A stretch of DNA of 64,000 nucleotides from Isoetes taiwanensis (GCA_021234155.1 JAJEKV010000052.1:252559-316558); one strand, 5' to 3'; shown: positions 11,103 to 23,282, counted from the first letter of the stretch. Numbers and translations: made by a program. The notes: generated from the sequence alone by a model not told the origin.

Positions 11103-14100
11103 GTACGATTCTTTCCTAAATCAGAATCTAGAGTTCTGCATATGTTTGTATTAATCATGTAAAATGCAAAAGGAATTTACCAGCTAGTATACTGAGTTCC
11201 ATGTCCACCTTTCAGAGTTCAAATGCTCCTCAGGAGGGAATCCACTTTCTATTGATTGCTTTGCATTGTACAAAGGATAAAACCACTCTGTAAGTCAGAG
11301 ATCGCTCCAAACATGGCTGAAATCACTATAAAAATGATGGAATGAAGATGAAGAACCTTATCTTCATCGCCACTCCGCTCAAAACGTTACCCTGAGTGCC
11401 GCTTCCCTATCTAAATAACACAATCTAACCCTGAGAACAACAGCAAAAAATATGATATCAGAGTAACCTGTGCAACGGACTTACCATATCAGTGGAACTT
11501 ACCATAACAGGATATGTCTTAGATCGCTTCAACAAACAGGTATTGAAGCCTCTGATAAGCCCAATCGATAGAAAAACCACAATGCGGCATGCAAGGGAAG
11601 AGCGGCATCACATGAGCAGCACAAAAATAAAAACCGGGAAACCTGGAGAGAAAAATCGATCCGCCAAATTCCTTTTCCCTAAAACTAACGGTTTATTTGA
11701 TGCCCTAGAAATCATCTCGTGGTATGGATGTATGGAAAAAAAAAAGGCCGGCCAAAGACATGTAACGCTCTAGGATTTTATTTCATCAAAATTAACTTTT
11801 CAATACTAGAAAGCCTTAGTTAAACTTTCTTTTTGCAACATGTGCTCATATCTCACTTCCCGTAGAACCACTTGAAGATTCAAAAAATAAAAGAAATATC
11901 GAAAACAAGATGGTCACAACTTTCATTTACATTTTCAATGGTATGCATGACCATCTAGAGCACTTTAAACTGCTCAACTCAACTTGATGAAATTCTATAA
12001 CGGATGATGAGTGGACTATCTTGGTGATTTATTTTTGCAAAGTCAACTAAGATGGTTTGCTACAATAGAAATACCTATAAGGGAAAATTTAAAAAATGCC
12101 CCTGTATTCTTGCATACTAACCAAAATGCACCTGCATATATGGTATTTTTTAGGAAGAGACTAGGAACCAATGAATCTCCAGTTTATGCTAGAAACTAAC
12201 TCATTGTCTTTTGGAAAGAGCAGCTGAATTAAGTTCTCAACTAGGCGAGGGAAGTATGACTGCTCTATTTTGACGATGGAACAATGGAAATTTTCTGTAA
12301 AAAACAGGGTTTGAACATAGATTAGGACCGTTTTGGCAATATTTTGACACTCAAATGTTGTTGTCTTTTGCTTCAATCCAGCAATTGCATGCTAGTTTGA
12401 TTGTTCGATTTGCATGTTGGTTTAGTTGCTGGAGGTGAGCTATGACAAACCATGAATGAATTGGTTTTTCAGAAATTTGAAGGATGGTAAAAAGTAGGTA
12501 TATGAGATTGATAGGGGACCTATGTTTGGGCCAAATTGTGAGCAAGTAATAAGATTAATAGGGGAATTGGGTTTGCGAAATTTTTCTATGATGTTATTTT
12601 TTGGCTCTGCTGTTCTTCTGCACATTGTTGATGGGCTCTCAATCTTTGATCCATCCATCTTGTTGACTAGGTCAAAGTTTGGAAGATTTTGGTAGGAAAT
12701 ATGGACGTGAAAGTCAAAGGAGACTCGTCTTCAAGGTCAACGCAAAGCATCCAGGGTCAAACTTCATGAAAGGTACTATATTCATGGTCACACATTTGGT
12801 CAAAGGCATGTTCTAGAAGATTCTCAGTTGAGAAGATTGGAAGACACTCATTTGAAGTTTGGAAGTTAGAGTTTGGAAGACCCCATGGTGAATGGTTCTT
12901 AGCCTTAGCCATTTTTTCCATTCCCATATCCACATTTTATTTTATTCCACTATGCTCATTTTTGCCAATTATCCATCTTTGCATCTTTTTAGCCTAGCCA
13001 TCTTCCCCCCTTCATTATGCCTATTTTGCCTCATATGCCCTTTTTGAAGTTTTTTTGCCTAGCACATTTGCTTATTTTTTTCCTAACATGTCCATTTAAC
13101 TATTTTAAGTTCATGCCCCATGACTTTTCATATTGTGCCACACTTGCTTTTTGCGCAAACCCCATGTTCCTTTTTTTCACCATTGTCCCTTGATATGGGT
13201 CCATCACCATTGTTGCCACATGAACACCCTTGTATTATTACTACAAGAAATTTATCGCGACTAGATTTTTGTATCAAGTCAAAAAGGATCTAAGTTGTGG
13301 GCTTGTAAAATTGAACTAAATGTGTCTAAATTGGTCCTTGTTACACGATATAGGAAATTTTGGATAACCACATCCAAAAATGAACCACCATGTATGAATT
13401 GGACACAGGCGAAACGAAAGAAACTGTGCATTTGAATTAATGTTATTAAAGGAGGAGGCCCTTACTTGTGGTAAGGGCTTGTGGTTAGAGCTTGACTTGT
13501 GTTAAGGACTTGGCGCCCCGAAGATTGACACATGGCACAAATAGCCCAAATAGACAGGCCACACAATCACAAACCAAATTATCAGAAATAGTCTAAGCTT
13601 GAAATGTGGCTCTAAATTAACCTTGCAATATACCTTAATTGTGCATATACATTTGTCAATGCATGGAGCATTCCCATGAGGTGTATAAGCATAATATCAA
13701 GATTTAAATCTATCCCCAATAGAAAAGTGTCTATATTCGGCGTTGTCGGATTGATCAGATATGGCAGGGTTTATCAATTTTTGAGCAATATAGAGGAGAA
13801 AACATTAATCTGTTCTGCGCAGAAGAATTGCTAGAAACTGTGAAGAATTTGTTGCCCAGTGTGTTAAATGATGCGAATTTAACCCAGAAAAAATAGCTAT
13901 CGAAAAAATAAAAATTCAAAATTCAAAATTGGATGTATGATTATATATGGTTTGATAGCTAGTTGAACATCTGGACAACATAATTATGTTACAAACGGCA
14001 TCTTCCTTTCTGCTTATGAATGCTAGGGTTGATTTCCATCCTACTGACATTTTTGCTAAAATCTCACACAGATGTAACTTTATCAAGGAAGACCTTTATC

Positions 14101-15011
14101 GATAAGTGAAACTGCTCATCTAAAAATCTCCATTGTCCCCATATTTACAGGAGATGCAGTACTACGCATGAAGACAACTCAGTCCAAAACTACAGCACAT
14201 ACCTAAGAATGAGATGCTATTGCAACCTGCTGTCAATATATCACCCTCTGCTTTCCTTACCAAACAAACTACATTGACAACCTAATGTGTATTAGATCTT
14301 CGTTCCCCCAAAGAGCCCCGGACATACATCTTTAAATAATGAATGCACCAGACTTATAAGGAATCAATAGTGTCCAGCTCAAAGATTTCCAAAGAATGCA
14401 ACCTTCAATTATCCCCATATAAGACTTTTTAATGTTTTCCCCAACAGAAATAATAAGAATTTAGCAATGTCTCAGATTTGAAGCATCAGATCAGAATCCA
14501 CAAATGATAGATGAATTTGATAGATGAATTTGAATCCTTACATATGTAAGGCTTTTAAGTTATAGTGTTGGGGTCTCAGATGCAGAATTCACTCACATGA
14601 CGCACCTTTATTTAAATAACAAAAATAATCCCCGGCAATTCTCCATGTCGGGATCCACAAGCAACAGCGTGACGATTGTTATAATAGAGAATGCTCTACT
14701 ATCAACTCCACATGAAACATGTCTTGGAAAACCCTAAATTCCTTACCTAGCTTTTCACTTCAGCAGCTTATATCCCCCTTCTTCAAAGCCGCAAATGATA
14801 GATAGAACTTCTAAACGCCTTCTTATTTTTCATTTATATGATACATCTTCCAATTTGAGCCTCCTGTAAAGGAAGAGAAGACATCACAATCAGATCTGAA
14901 CATGCTAATGGGTAGTAAATAAATGCAGCACGCCAAAAAGTTCTAGCTAAGAAAGCCCACAAGAAAGAAAATTACCTTAACAAAAGGGCAAAGGAGAAAT
15001 GAAGAAACTTA
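11103..15011. other. E1 interior, mostly non-coding
   Basis: A long AT-rich stretch without a convincing ORF. At about 13250 the sequence TACTACAAGAAA resembles a CACTA end but lacks the initial C and a partner. Pieces such as 12640-12900 (repeated TTTGGAAGA and GGTCAAA words) look like old LTR or intron sequence. I cannot support a gene here. Confidence 0.4.
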
Positions 15012-15420
15012 CCGACGGCACCAAGAGACCCGTAAGAATTTCAAAGACAACACTTGGGGCTCCAGGTTTTGAGGCCGCATGAGCAAGTCTTGCAGCTCCA
15101 CCCATTTCTTATTTCGGCGGCGACAGAGTAGACCAAACCTATTACAATTAGAAGTTATGCAGATGGAAGATGGATTAAACTGGCCCAACTCATCGATGGA
15201 AGCATCTGTGACAGCATCTGGGCAGTATTTTCCATGCAGCCCAACAAACCCCGAGCACGAGCTAAAGCTTCTGTTGGGTGTGCACAGCGGCCAAGTTTCA
15301 GCCAGAACTTTTCCCACAGATCTGCCATGCCGTTTTGACGAAAGGCCATCCCATTTTGATGAAGGGAGATGCGCCAGACGATTCCTATTGCTGTTGCAGG
15401 CGATGGCTATGGCGATGGCG
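15012..15420 (-). pseudogene. Possible captured first exon of an unidentified plant gene
   Basis: On the minus strand a GC-richer block ends in a good splice donor: CCGTCG followed by GTAAGTTTC at 15011 and below. Upstream is a repeated GCCATCGCCATCGCC leader followed by ATG codons. The frame from 15349 reads MAFRQNGMADLWEKFWLKL, then CMENTAQMLSQMLPSMSWA, and stops at 15155. A second frame (15317-15009) runs into the donor and ends LKFLRVSWCRR. I do not recognise either product. The base composition differs from the surrounding AT-rich transposon DNA, which supports capture of a host exon by E1. Confidence 0.35.
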
Positions 15421-17140
15421 GCGATCCCAATCCAAGTGTTTTTTTTTTTTCAATTTCATTTTCTCTGGCCTTTTTTTTGTTTCCCTATTTTTCCCCCCGG
15501 AAATACGTGGCAAGCATCAACCAGAATATGCCAAAAGCATCTTGCCTCTAAGAATTATATATGTTATAAGATATGGCTTTGAAGAGGCCCCATGACCATT
15601 GCTTTATAGAAAGAGATATGCTTACATGTCCGATTTTTTATGCCCAAATGGTTCTACCATGGTCCCAATATGCCCCTATAAAATTGCCCTAGTCAAGAAT
15701 TATAGCTAAAGGAGTTATTTTTGGCCCGTAAAAACCATCCTGACAAATAAAAAATTATACACATATACGACAGGATTATATGCAAAAAATACATGCGAAT
15801 ACTCGGGCCTCTACTTGAAAATACTGGCACGGACCCTAAAATTCTGAATATCGGCTCGAATCATGCCGAAATTGATGCCATGAGCTCTGTAACCTATATC
15901 TATTCTTGGATTTCCACACATTATCTACCCAACAAGCCTAAATTTAAGACCTTATATTCTGGAACCGTCAATACTAAGAATATATACATGGAAAACATCT
16001 ATAGAAGTTTATTAAGGCCCAGATGCACTCAAATTCAACATTGATACATGTGAAACATGTTCTAGAGAATTCTCGAAGCTCATGTGCATTCCTCGATTTG
16101 ATTTCTAAAAATCTGCCTACAACTTATGTTCTTATAATACTTTATGATTTTCTGAATGACCTTTGGTGTGTACGAGCTGCTAATTATCCTCAACACATTA
16201 TTATTAAGACTTGCTTATTCTTACATCGATGGAAATTGCCTATCCAAGTCCCAAAAAATTATCTCTCATATGATTTCTAGCATTTTGCCATTATAAACAA
16301 TTTTGTAGTGGAATATCCTTCATTCCAAATACACTTTTGACAGGTTACCATTGCTCTTTGCAACTATTGGCACCTGTGCACTTTGAGAAAAATCAAAAAT
16401 ACTATCTCAAACTCGAGTTGCAAAATTCAAAATTCTGTTTGCAAGTGTTCTTGACTGTACTTTGGCAAATGTGAATACATGCGTTATTTTCTAGAGTTCA
16501 AACTGGAATTTGACTACTTGCCCCTTCTCAAGACCATGTTTTACAAATATTGGCTTTGGAACTTCCCAAAAATACCTTTTGCAACTCAAAATCTTCTTTT
16601 CTGATCATTGTTTTGTAGTTGACCATCATTGACCAGATTTTGATCCAACTTTGAACTTAAATATCTCACAGATTCAAGCTCAAAATTGGCCAAAGTTTTC
16701 ACCATTGCCTTCCAACAACTTTTCTTTACCAGTATGATCAATCAAAATTCAGAAAATAATCCACCTCTGCAAACCACTTCAACTTGAGTACTGCTACCAT
16801 TTTCTAGAAATAGGAAAGGTATGAACAACTGCTCTTTTGAGCTATTTCAGTGGTTTTTTCTTTTATAGATTGATCACCTTAAGTGATCTAGAGGTTTGAA
16901 CTCCAACTTGAGCACAGTTTCAAGTTGGCTTCTTCTGTTTGACTCTAGGTTGAGGGTCAAGACTAGCACCATGAATAGTTTTCAAACTGTGTGTGGGTAT
17001 TTCTCCCTTCATCAGTGCATCTTCTTCTTTTGGTAGAAGCTAACAAATATAATTTATATTAACCACCTACCATGAACTATCTATTTGTACATTTAGTGTT
17101 ACCACTCATCTTCATGTTGTGCATTTTTTATCTGGTGATT
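15421..17140. other. E1 interior, no recognised gene
   Basis: Several short ORFs (for example 15793-16044 and 16023-16280, plus strand) match nothing I know and have no supporting context. From about 17190 the sequence becomes the right subterminal repeat zone of E1. Confidence 0.4.
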
Positions 17141-17850
17141 TCACATAATGGGCATGCTAAAACTAGCCTCCAATCTATGTCATAATTCACAGAGTGGTTT
17201 TAACAAACCATTACTAGTTCTGATAAACCACTATAGCCGCATGAAACTATGTAAAAAACTGACTATTCTAATAAACCACTACAATCAGCATAAAAAACAA
17301 TATAACAAAACATTATATGGATCGATAAACCACTATGGCATGTGGTTTTCTTCTATCAAATAGATTCATGCATAGAAAACCATATATATCATGGTTTTTA
17401 GATAATATGATATTGGTTAAATTTATTGGTTCATTTTTGGGCTCCTTGTGATACTTTTCCAAGCTTATGGTAGTAACTGAAGCATTTCCCTCCTTTCCAT
17501 GACATCGGCCAAATTTAAAACCACTAATACTCATCCCCTCATATTAATCACCTTGCCTCCTCTCACATTGTTAATATAATTTAATCATAAGAAATTTCAT
17601 TCCATCATAACCTTACTAATGAATGATGGCATCTTCTTTATTATGTAGATTTTATTTTTCCCCAACATATTGCTATTATATTTTCTTCAATTGAAATTCA
17701 AAAGCAAAGTGCTCACCTTGACATCTTCATAACTTGACTTGTACTTGTACTTCAATCCTATTAGTGTGTCGTAATTGTTTTTTCTCTCTCTCTCACAATT
17801 ACGAGATTAGTATTATACCCCCTTAACGTATTCATCGTCCCCGATGAATC

Positions 17851-18780
17851 TCACATAGCATCTGGAAGCTTCTTAAATGTATGCGGCGCATAGTATACTT
17901 TTAGTCGTGCGCCATTTACTCTCGTAAGCAACTCATTTCCTTCCAAGTCTTGTAACAATACAGAGCCATTAGAGTAAATGTTTTTAACTTCATAAGGCCC
18001 AACCCATCTCATTCTTATTTTACCCGGCCTTTTCCAATGTTTACTATCATATAAAAGAACTAAATCATTCTCTTTAATTACCTTTTTCTTATTGTAATCA
18101 TCATACCCTTGTCATCATCGTCGCCCTTGTAATGACTCCCTTGCCATAAAAGCATGGAGACGTACCTCATCCAACCTCTCTAGCTCATTCAATCTTGCTT
18201 TCATTGTCCATAGACTAGCATAAAAGGTGTAAATTTGGTTTGTGACTTTATAGGCTATCCTATAGGCCAACAAAGCATCTAGCAGTCTTTTATCCCAATC
18301 TGTACGATTAGCATTGCAGATTTTTACACAAGGTCTTATTAGTTCTTTCCACTTGGCCGTTTGCCTGAGGATGATAAGGTGTACTTTTTCTATGGGAAAT
18401 TCCATAATGTTTAGTTAATGCGGTAATAGTTTCATTCATGAAATGTGATCCTCTATCACTGACTAATTCCAATGGACATCCAAACCTAATAATAATATTT
18501 TCATGTAAAAAAGTTGCCACAGTAGCAGCATTATCATTTCTGGATGCCTTTGCTTCAACCCATTTAGTGACGTAGTCTGTGCATACTAGAATATATTCAT
18601 TATGTGTTTGCCATGCAGGAGGACTTATGGACCCTACAAAGTCTATTCCCCATTTTTCAAATGGAAAGATTGGCACTATGGGATTCAAGGGCATAGCATC
18701 CCCCCAGTTGGTCTACCCACCCTCTGACAAGGATCGCAAGATTTCACATATTCCTTCACATCATGATGCATAGTTGGCCA
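17851..18780 (-). pseudogene. Gypsy integrase (HHCC, DDE and C-terminal domains), frameshifted
   Basis: The zinc-binding end (CDPCQR-like, about 18740) is followed by WGIDFVGSISPPAWQTH with the first Asp, CTDYVTKWVEA, LVSDRGSHFMN with the second Asp, and HPQANGQVERTNKTL with the Glu of the DDE triad (18694-18308). A frameshift near 18330 moves the reading to 18405-18115 (WDKRLLDALLAYRIAYK). The C-terminal LLYDSKHWKRPGKIRMRWVG, then NGARLKVYYAP, runs down to the stop at 17851. It would insert element cDNA, but the frame break inactivates it. Confidence 0.8.
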
Positions 18781-19030
18781 CTGATATCCTGCACTAAGAA
18801 TCTTTCTAGAGGTTATATCACTAGCAAAATGGCCACCGACAGGAGAATCATGACAAACAGCTATAATTTTGTGAACTTACTGAGGGAATATACATCGACG
18901 CAAAATACTATCCCTTCCAATTCTATACAAGGTGCCAGCCAACATGGTAAAGGGTTTGCATTTTAGGACCAATCACTACCTTTCATAGGGTTCATTTCTT
19001 CAGGTAGTTGATTAGTAGAGAGGAATTCTA

Positions 19031-19541
19031 TTATGTCTTTATACCATTCTGGCCAAACAGTGACAGCAAACAAGTCAGCATATGGTAAATCATCCAGTCT
19101 AGACAAGTGATCTGCAGGTGCATGGGAGCGTCCTCGCTTACTACAATTTTAAATTGGAACTCATGTAACACAAGAAGCCATCTAGTAATTCTACCAGTTT
19201 TACATGGTTTAATAATCAAGTACTTTAAGACTTGGTGATCGACGAAAAAAACAAAGGGTTTTCCCAATAGATAATGACGAAATTTTTGGATGACATAATC
19301 CCTCTCTCTCAGTGGTGGAATATTTTTTCTCTACATTAGATAACTGACGACTAGCATAATAGATAGGGTGATCCCACACATCCTCTTGCATTTGAGATAA
19401 TATGGCACCAATAGCATATGTCGAAGAGTCTATGTGGACATGAAACTCATCCTCCCATTTAGGAAATTTAAGTATAGGAGCGATAATCAACGCTTCCTTT
19501 AACAATTCAAATGCACGCTGGCGTGGTCCATACATAAGCAT
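19031..19541 (-). pseudogene. Gypsy RNase H domain, frameshifted
   Basis: Two overlapping minus frames give RQRAFELLKEALIIAPIL, FHVHIDSSTYAIGAILSQ with a catalytic Asp, IYYASRQLSNVEKKYSTTERE with the Glu, then FFVDHQVLKYL with a further acidic residue. This is the gypsy RNase H that removes the RNA template. The frame change near 19260 is an indel. Confidence 0.8.
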
Positions 19542-19580
19542 GCTCTTTCTTTAACAATGTTGTTAATGGTAAAGCTTTAT

Positions 19581-20211
19581 TTTTTTTGTTGAAGGACGTC
19601 AGACTTTATTCAATCAAAGAGTCAAATACAAGTATAAATGCAGAGACAGGAATAAAATCTCAGCGGATAAGCGGAGACCCACCGAGTGAAGCAACCTGCC
19701 TAAGCATAAGAGTGCACATCCAAAAACGCCTCAAAAATCAATCGCCTCTTGCGAGGGGCAAGTGAAGAACAATGATACGACTTTACAATGTAACCTTGAG
19801 CTTCTTGGAGAACACGATTATCTGCCAAATCCAGAACTTTGAAGATTACCAATCTTCGTCTTTTCCAGATAGACCAAAGCAACCATCCTGCTGCTAGATG
19901 AAAAGCCTGGCCTTGTAACTCTGTCCAGGTACTTGGGTAAATTGCCAAAAGCAGTTGTTGACTTGTTAGTGAAACCTGAAAAAGGGAAAACAACCAGTCC
20001 CATACCTGTCTAAGGTGTTCACACATGAAAAAGCAATGCTCAATGGTCTCAGATCCACGCTTGCATACTGGACACTGATTTGATATTCTAGGGTTAAACT
20101 TATGGACAAGCACATTAACCCGCAGACACCTATGAAGAATCTGCCACCAAAGAACTGCCACTTTAGGATGAAGTAGCTTGTCCCATGCCCAAGACCACAC
20201 CTTCTGCCATT
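19581..20211 (-). mobile_element. 5'-truncated L1-type LINE inserted in the gypsy pol
   Basis: A 12-bp direct repeat GTAAAGCTTTAT flanks the insert (19569-19580 and 20212-20223). The insert ends, on its own 3' side, in a run of eight A (T on the plus strand, 19581-19588). The minus ORF at 19700-20200 reads MWSWAWDKLLHPKVAVLWWQ, then the zinc-knuckle-like CPVCKRGSETIEHCFFMC and WLLWSIWKRRRLVIF. That is the C-terminal zf-RVT region found in plant L1 elements. TSD length, poly(A) and 5' truncation all fit target-primed reverse transcription. The insertion splits gypsy pol codons cleanly, so it is younger than the gypsy copy. Confidence 0.9.
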
Positions 20212-20235
20212 GTAAAGCTTTATCAGCATAGTGCC

Positions 20236-20979
20236 TTATAAATCTACGATGGTAAATCTACGATGGTACCCTACATGTCCTAAGAAGGCTTGTAATTGTT
20301 TAATAGTAGATGGTGGTTCTAGTTCCATAATCACTTTAGTCTTATCTGGATCTATAGCAATTCCTTCTCTAGACACCACCCTTCCCAACAATGTCCCACG
20401 AGTGACTCCAAAACACACTTTAAAGGATTTAGTGAAATACCATATTCATCACATTTTTTGAAACATAATCTTAATCTTTCTATATGGCTGCTACAGACAC
20501 AGAAATCATCAAGGAAGACCTCCATAAACTCTCTTTAAGTATTCCTTAAAGGCACTCGTAACCACCCTTTGAAAAATTGCCAGGGCATTGCACAGCCCAA
20601 AAGGCATCACCCTATACACAAAGCAGCCCCACTCAGTGACAAAGGTAGTTTTAAGCCAATCATCTGGAAAAATAGACACCTGGTTATACCAAAAATACCC
20701 ATTTAAAAAGGAATAATATTCATGGCTTGCTACAAAATCAAGTATAGAATCAGTAAAAGGGACTGAAAATTTGTCTTTTCTAGTTACAGCATTCAGTCTT
20801 CTATAATCCACACACACTCTTAGCCTCTCCTTATCTCTCTTAGGAACTACAACAATGGGTGACAACCATTCACTATTCTCTACAGGTTCAATAAAACCCA
20901 ATAAGACAAACATCCATATAGAACGAATCCGAACTACTCCAAAAATTTGAAGGAAGAAATTGATAGTTTGCACATCCAT
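20236..20979 (-). pseudogene. Gypsy reverse transcriptase, minus copy
   Basis: The minus strand reads EPVENSEWLSPIVVVPKRDK, RVCVDYRRLNAVTRKDKFS, SFLNGYFWYNQVSIFPDD, VYRVMPFGLCNALAIFQRVV, then after a frame change GIAIDPDKTKVIMELEPPST and LQAFLGHVGYHRRF. These are the gypsy RT palm and thumb blocks. Compared with the inverted copy at 21000-21500 it has more substitutions at conserved sites (FWYNQ where the other has SGYKQ), so it is the more decayed of the two. Confidence 0.85.
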
Positions 20980-21034
20980 ATAGAACGAATCCGAACTACT
21001 CTAAAAAAGTGAAGGAAGAAATTGATAGTTTGCT
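20911..21034. repeat. 62-bp tandem duplication at the centre of an inverted RT repeat
   Basis: The unit starting CATCCATATAGAACGAATCC occurs at 20911-20972 and again at 20973-21034 with a few differences. To its left lies the minus-strand RT copy and to its right the plus-strand copy, so it marks the join of a head-to-head duplication. Confidence 0.8.
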
Positions 21035-21500
21035 TGAAGTGGGTTTTATTGAACCTGTGGCGAATAGTGAATGGTTGTCACCATTGTTGTAGTTCCTAAG
21101 AGAGATGAGGAGAGGCTAAGAGTTTGTGTGGATTATAGGAGACTGAATGCTGTAACTAGAAAAGACAGATTTTCACTCCCTTTTACTGATTCTATACTCG
21201 ATTCTGTAGCAGGCCATGAATATTATTCCTTTTTAGATGGGTATTCTGGATATAAGCAGGTGTCTATTTTTCCAGATGATCGGGTTAAAACTACCTTTGT
21301 CACTGAGTGGAGCTGCTTTGTGTATCGGGTGATGCCTTTTGGGCTATGCAACGCCCCGGCAACTTTTCAAAGGGTGGTTATGAGTGCCTTTAAGGAATAC
21401 TTAAGAGAGTTCATGGAGGTCTTCCTTGATGATTTCTGTATCTTTAGCACACGAATTAGCCATATAGATAGATTAAGGTTATGTTTCAAACAATGTGATG
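21035..21500 (+). pseudogene. Second gypsy reverse transcriptase fragment, inverted copy
   Basis: The plus strand encodes the same RT region as the minus copy at 20236-20979: VVVPKRDEERLRVCVDYRRL, SFLDGYSGYKQVSIFPDD, MPFGLCNAPATFQRVVMSAF and MEVFLDDFCIF with the catalytic DD. The two copies face away from a central 62-bp duplication. Similarity ends near 21500, followed by unrelated sequence. It may result from an inversion or from insertion of a second related element in the opposite direction. Confidence 0.85.
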
Positions 21501-21510
21501 AATATGGTAT

Positions 21511-22410
21511 TTGTTTTTTCAAATTTGGCACGATTCCCAAGAAATGGAATATGAGGGTCATAACAAGGTCTTTTTCAAAAATTCTTTTTTCCACATGGAA
21601 TCTTTTTTGATGCTTTACGGGATGGGAGAATCTTTTTAGCAAAAAAAAGCATCTTAATTTTTGGCTCAAAATGAGGCTAATTTTGGTGAGGTGGCAAGGT
21701 TATGGAGTGATGTGGCAAATGGGTGATGACATGGCACAATGAGGAGATGATGTGGCAAGCAAGGTGGTAAAATAACTTTTTTTCTAGTCAAAACTTTTTG
21801 TGATGTGGTGATGAGGTGGATGACATGTGTATGGTGATGTGGATGTACTTCAGTGATGATGTGGATGACATTTGGCATTTTGAAGATGATGTGGATGATT
21901 TGGCATAATATTTGGCACTTGTGCACAAATGGTCTTAGACCTTAGGAATAGCCAAATTTGGTGGAGTTTTTTTTTGCATTTTCTCAAGAAAGTGGATGAA
22001 TAATAGGTATGTGATGTGCTTTGACTAGAAAAAAGAAACTTTGCCAACCTTTGGCTAGGGGAAATGGTAATGGAGTATGGAGATAGGAAGTCATGAATGG
22101 GATCAAGATGGTAGGAACATGAAAGAAGCCTTGGAAAATGGAATTCATGCCAAAATGACTTGGATCTAGCCACATACCAATGAACCTTGAGGGGTCTTCC
22201 AAACTCTAACAAGGGGTCTTCAATTTAGGCTCAAATATTCTTGCTTGAATCTCAACTTTCTTGCCATACTTGTATGATGCTCAATCAATGTTCTCCCTTG
22301 GTTCTTCATCACAAATGTCTTCTAAGAGTCTTCAAAGGTAGATGTCTTCAATTCTGTTGCTTGATTAGCTCATGCACACATGTGTCAAACCAAATGTTAG
22401 CCAAAGGTGT
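21511..22410. other. GATGTGG-rich non-coding stretch
   Basis: From 21690 to 21920 the words GATGTGG, GATGATGTGG and TTTGGCA recur without strict period. No gene is recognised. It may be part of an LTR or of the 3' region of the unit described at 22414-26800. Confidence 0.4.
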
Positions 22411-22413
22411 AGA

Positions 22414-22731
22414 TCATGCAAATGGCTCTTCTATGCTGCCAAAATGTGGCAACACCTTGTTGTTCAGGTACTTGGCAATGTTCGGGACATCATCCAAGGC
22501 TGCTTGGAGGGATTGCTTAGGAACAAAGTATCCTGTACAAGGGGAAAGCTGTACTAAGGATGGTCCTACCCTAGCTTGGAACTCAATCATGACTTCCATA
22601 TAGGATGGGGTTGCCTACAAGGTGGCTTGGATGTCTATCTCCTTCTGGAAAACTGCAAAAATGACATTGATATCAGCTTCAGCCACATGGGCACTGGCGC
22701 TGTACCAGCGTCTGAAATCTGTAGTTGCCAT
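22414..22731 (-). CDS. Small unknown protein (105 codons, one in-frame TAG), partner of the H3-like gene
   Basis: The ATG at 22731 starts MATTDFRRWYSASAHVAEAD, followed by NVIFAVFQKEIDIQATL, then a TAG at codon 39. The frame continues through MEVMIEFQARVGPSLVQL and QAALDDVPNIAKYLNNKVLP to a TGA. The TAG could derive from CAG by one transition. I recognise no family. This start is chosen because a TATA box (22843-22854) lies about 115 bp upstream and the leader shares the words GGCGATTTT and TAGGCGC with the leader of the H3-like gene. Two hairpins lie further upstream, as for that gene. The gene is probably part of the same mobile unit. Without the upstream half, a 61-residue ORF from 22599 would remain. 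Confidence 0.5.
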
Positions 22732-22842
22732 TGATTTCGACTGAATGAGACTAGCAAACAGCTCTTGAAGCGCCTAAGGGATTTGGAAAATCGCCTAAAA
22801 GCTGGGAGCAAACCTGTAAGATGCTAACTGAGATATGGGGGG

Positions 22843-22854
22843 CCTATTTATAGG
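22843..22854 (-). promoter_or_regulatory. TATA box of the small unknown gene
   Basis: CCTATAAATAGG on the minus strand (itself palindromic), about 110 bp upstream of the ATG at 22731. It has the same spacing and wording as the TATA box of the H3-like gene. Confidence 0.55.
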
Positions 22855-23047
22855 AAAAAGAGAAAAACCCTAATTTTTGGAAATCTTGAAAAATTTTTGG
22901 GTTTGGCAAATCTCACCTATTTTGAGGTCAAAATGAGGATTTGAAGGCTAATTTGAGGTTCTGAACAAGAATAAGACTATCTAATGAACCTACTGCAACA
23001 AATTTGAAGTCAATTGGAGGTGGCATGAAAGAGATAATACTGAAAAT

Positions 23048-23282
23048 ACTCACGGTGTGCGCTAGAGGGCTGACCTAAAATTTAGGTCGAGGTCCTGGCG
23101 CATACCATGAGTAATTTGGCCCTATTTGGTCAAAACTTATCTAAACAGGATGAACTAAAGGTCAAAACATAATGGTCTCACCGAGATATGCAAGATTGAC
23201 CCTTTTTGATGCAAAATACTCATGGTGTGCGCCTGGGGCCTGACCTAAAATTTAGGTCGATGCTTTGGCGCATACCGTGAGT
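23048..23282. repeat. Pair of ~65-bp hairpins upstream of the small unknown gene
   Basis: Copies at 23048-23112 and 23218-23282. Each has an outer inverted repeat (ACTCATGGTGTGCGCC versus GGCGCATACCATGAGT, with one or two changes) and an inner perfect inverted repeat GACCTAAAATTTAGGTC. They match the pair at 24892-25169, so the promoter module is duplicated. Confidence 0.9.

Larger units (their letters stand above)
7538..17450. mobile_element. E1: non-autonomous CACAAG-type DNA transposon (CACTA-like), 9.9 kb
   Basis: The left end is CACAAGGCCCCCAAAAA at 7538. The right end, read inverted from 17450, is CACAAGGAGCCCAAAAA. The element is flanked by a 3-bp duplication ATA (7535-7537 and 17451-17453). 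TIRs starting with CAC and a 3-bp TSD are hallmarks of the CACTA (EnSpm) superfamily. Subterminal zones (about 7560-7960 and 17190-17400) carry many AAACCACTA-like units in both orientations. I recognise no transposase inside, so it must depend on enzymes from elsewhere. E2 (35837-42320) has clearly similar ends in inverted order, so the two are one family. The cargo includes a Mutator-like element and captured exons. Confidence 0.85.
17851..20979 (-). mobile_element. Ty3/gypsy retrotransposon pol remnant, minus orientation
   Basis: Reading the minus strand, the order RT (20979-20236), RNase H (19541-19031), integrase (about 18780-17851) is that of Ty3/gypsy. The RT style (DSILDFVASHEYYSFLNGY, MPFGLCNALAIFQR) resembles the Athila/Tat group rather than chromoviruses; this is an inference. 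The pol ORF ends with KLPDAM and a TGA at 17851-17853, and a purine-rich GGGGG tract follows near 17817, a plausible polypurine tract. A 3' LTR would then start close to 17815 and be interrupted by E1, but no matching 5' LTR was found. An L1 fragment is inserted between RT and RNase H. Several frameshifts make it non-functional. Confidence 0.8.

Noticed and set aside
13245-13275. CACTA end (TACTACAAGAAATTT)
   Set aside because: The first base is wrong for CACTA, no 3-bp TSD or partner end was found, and no subterminal repeat array follows.
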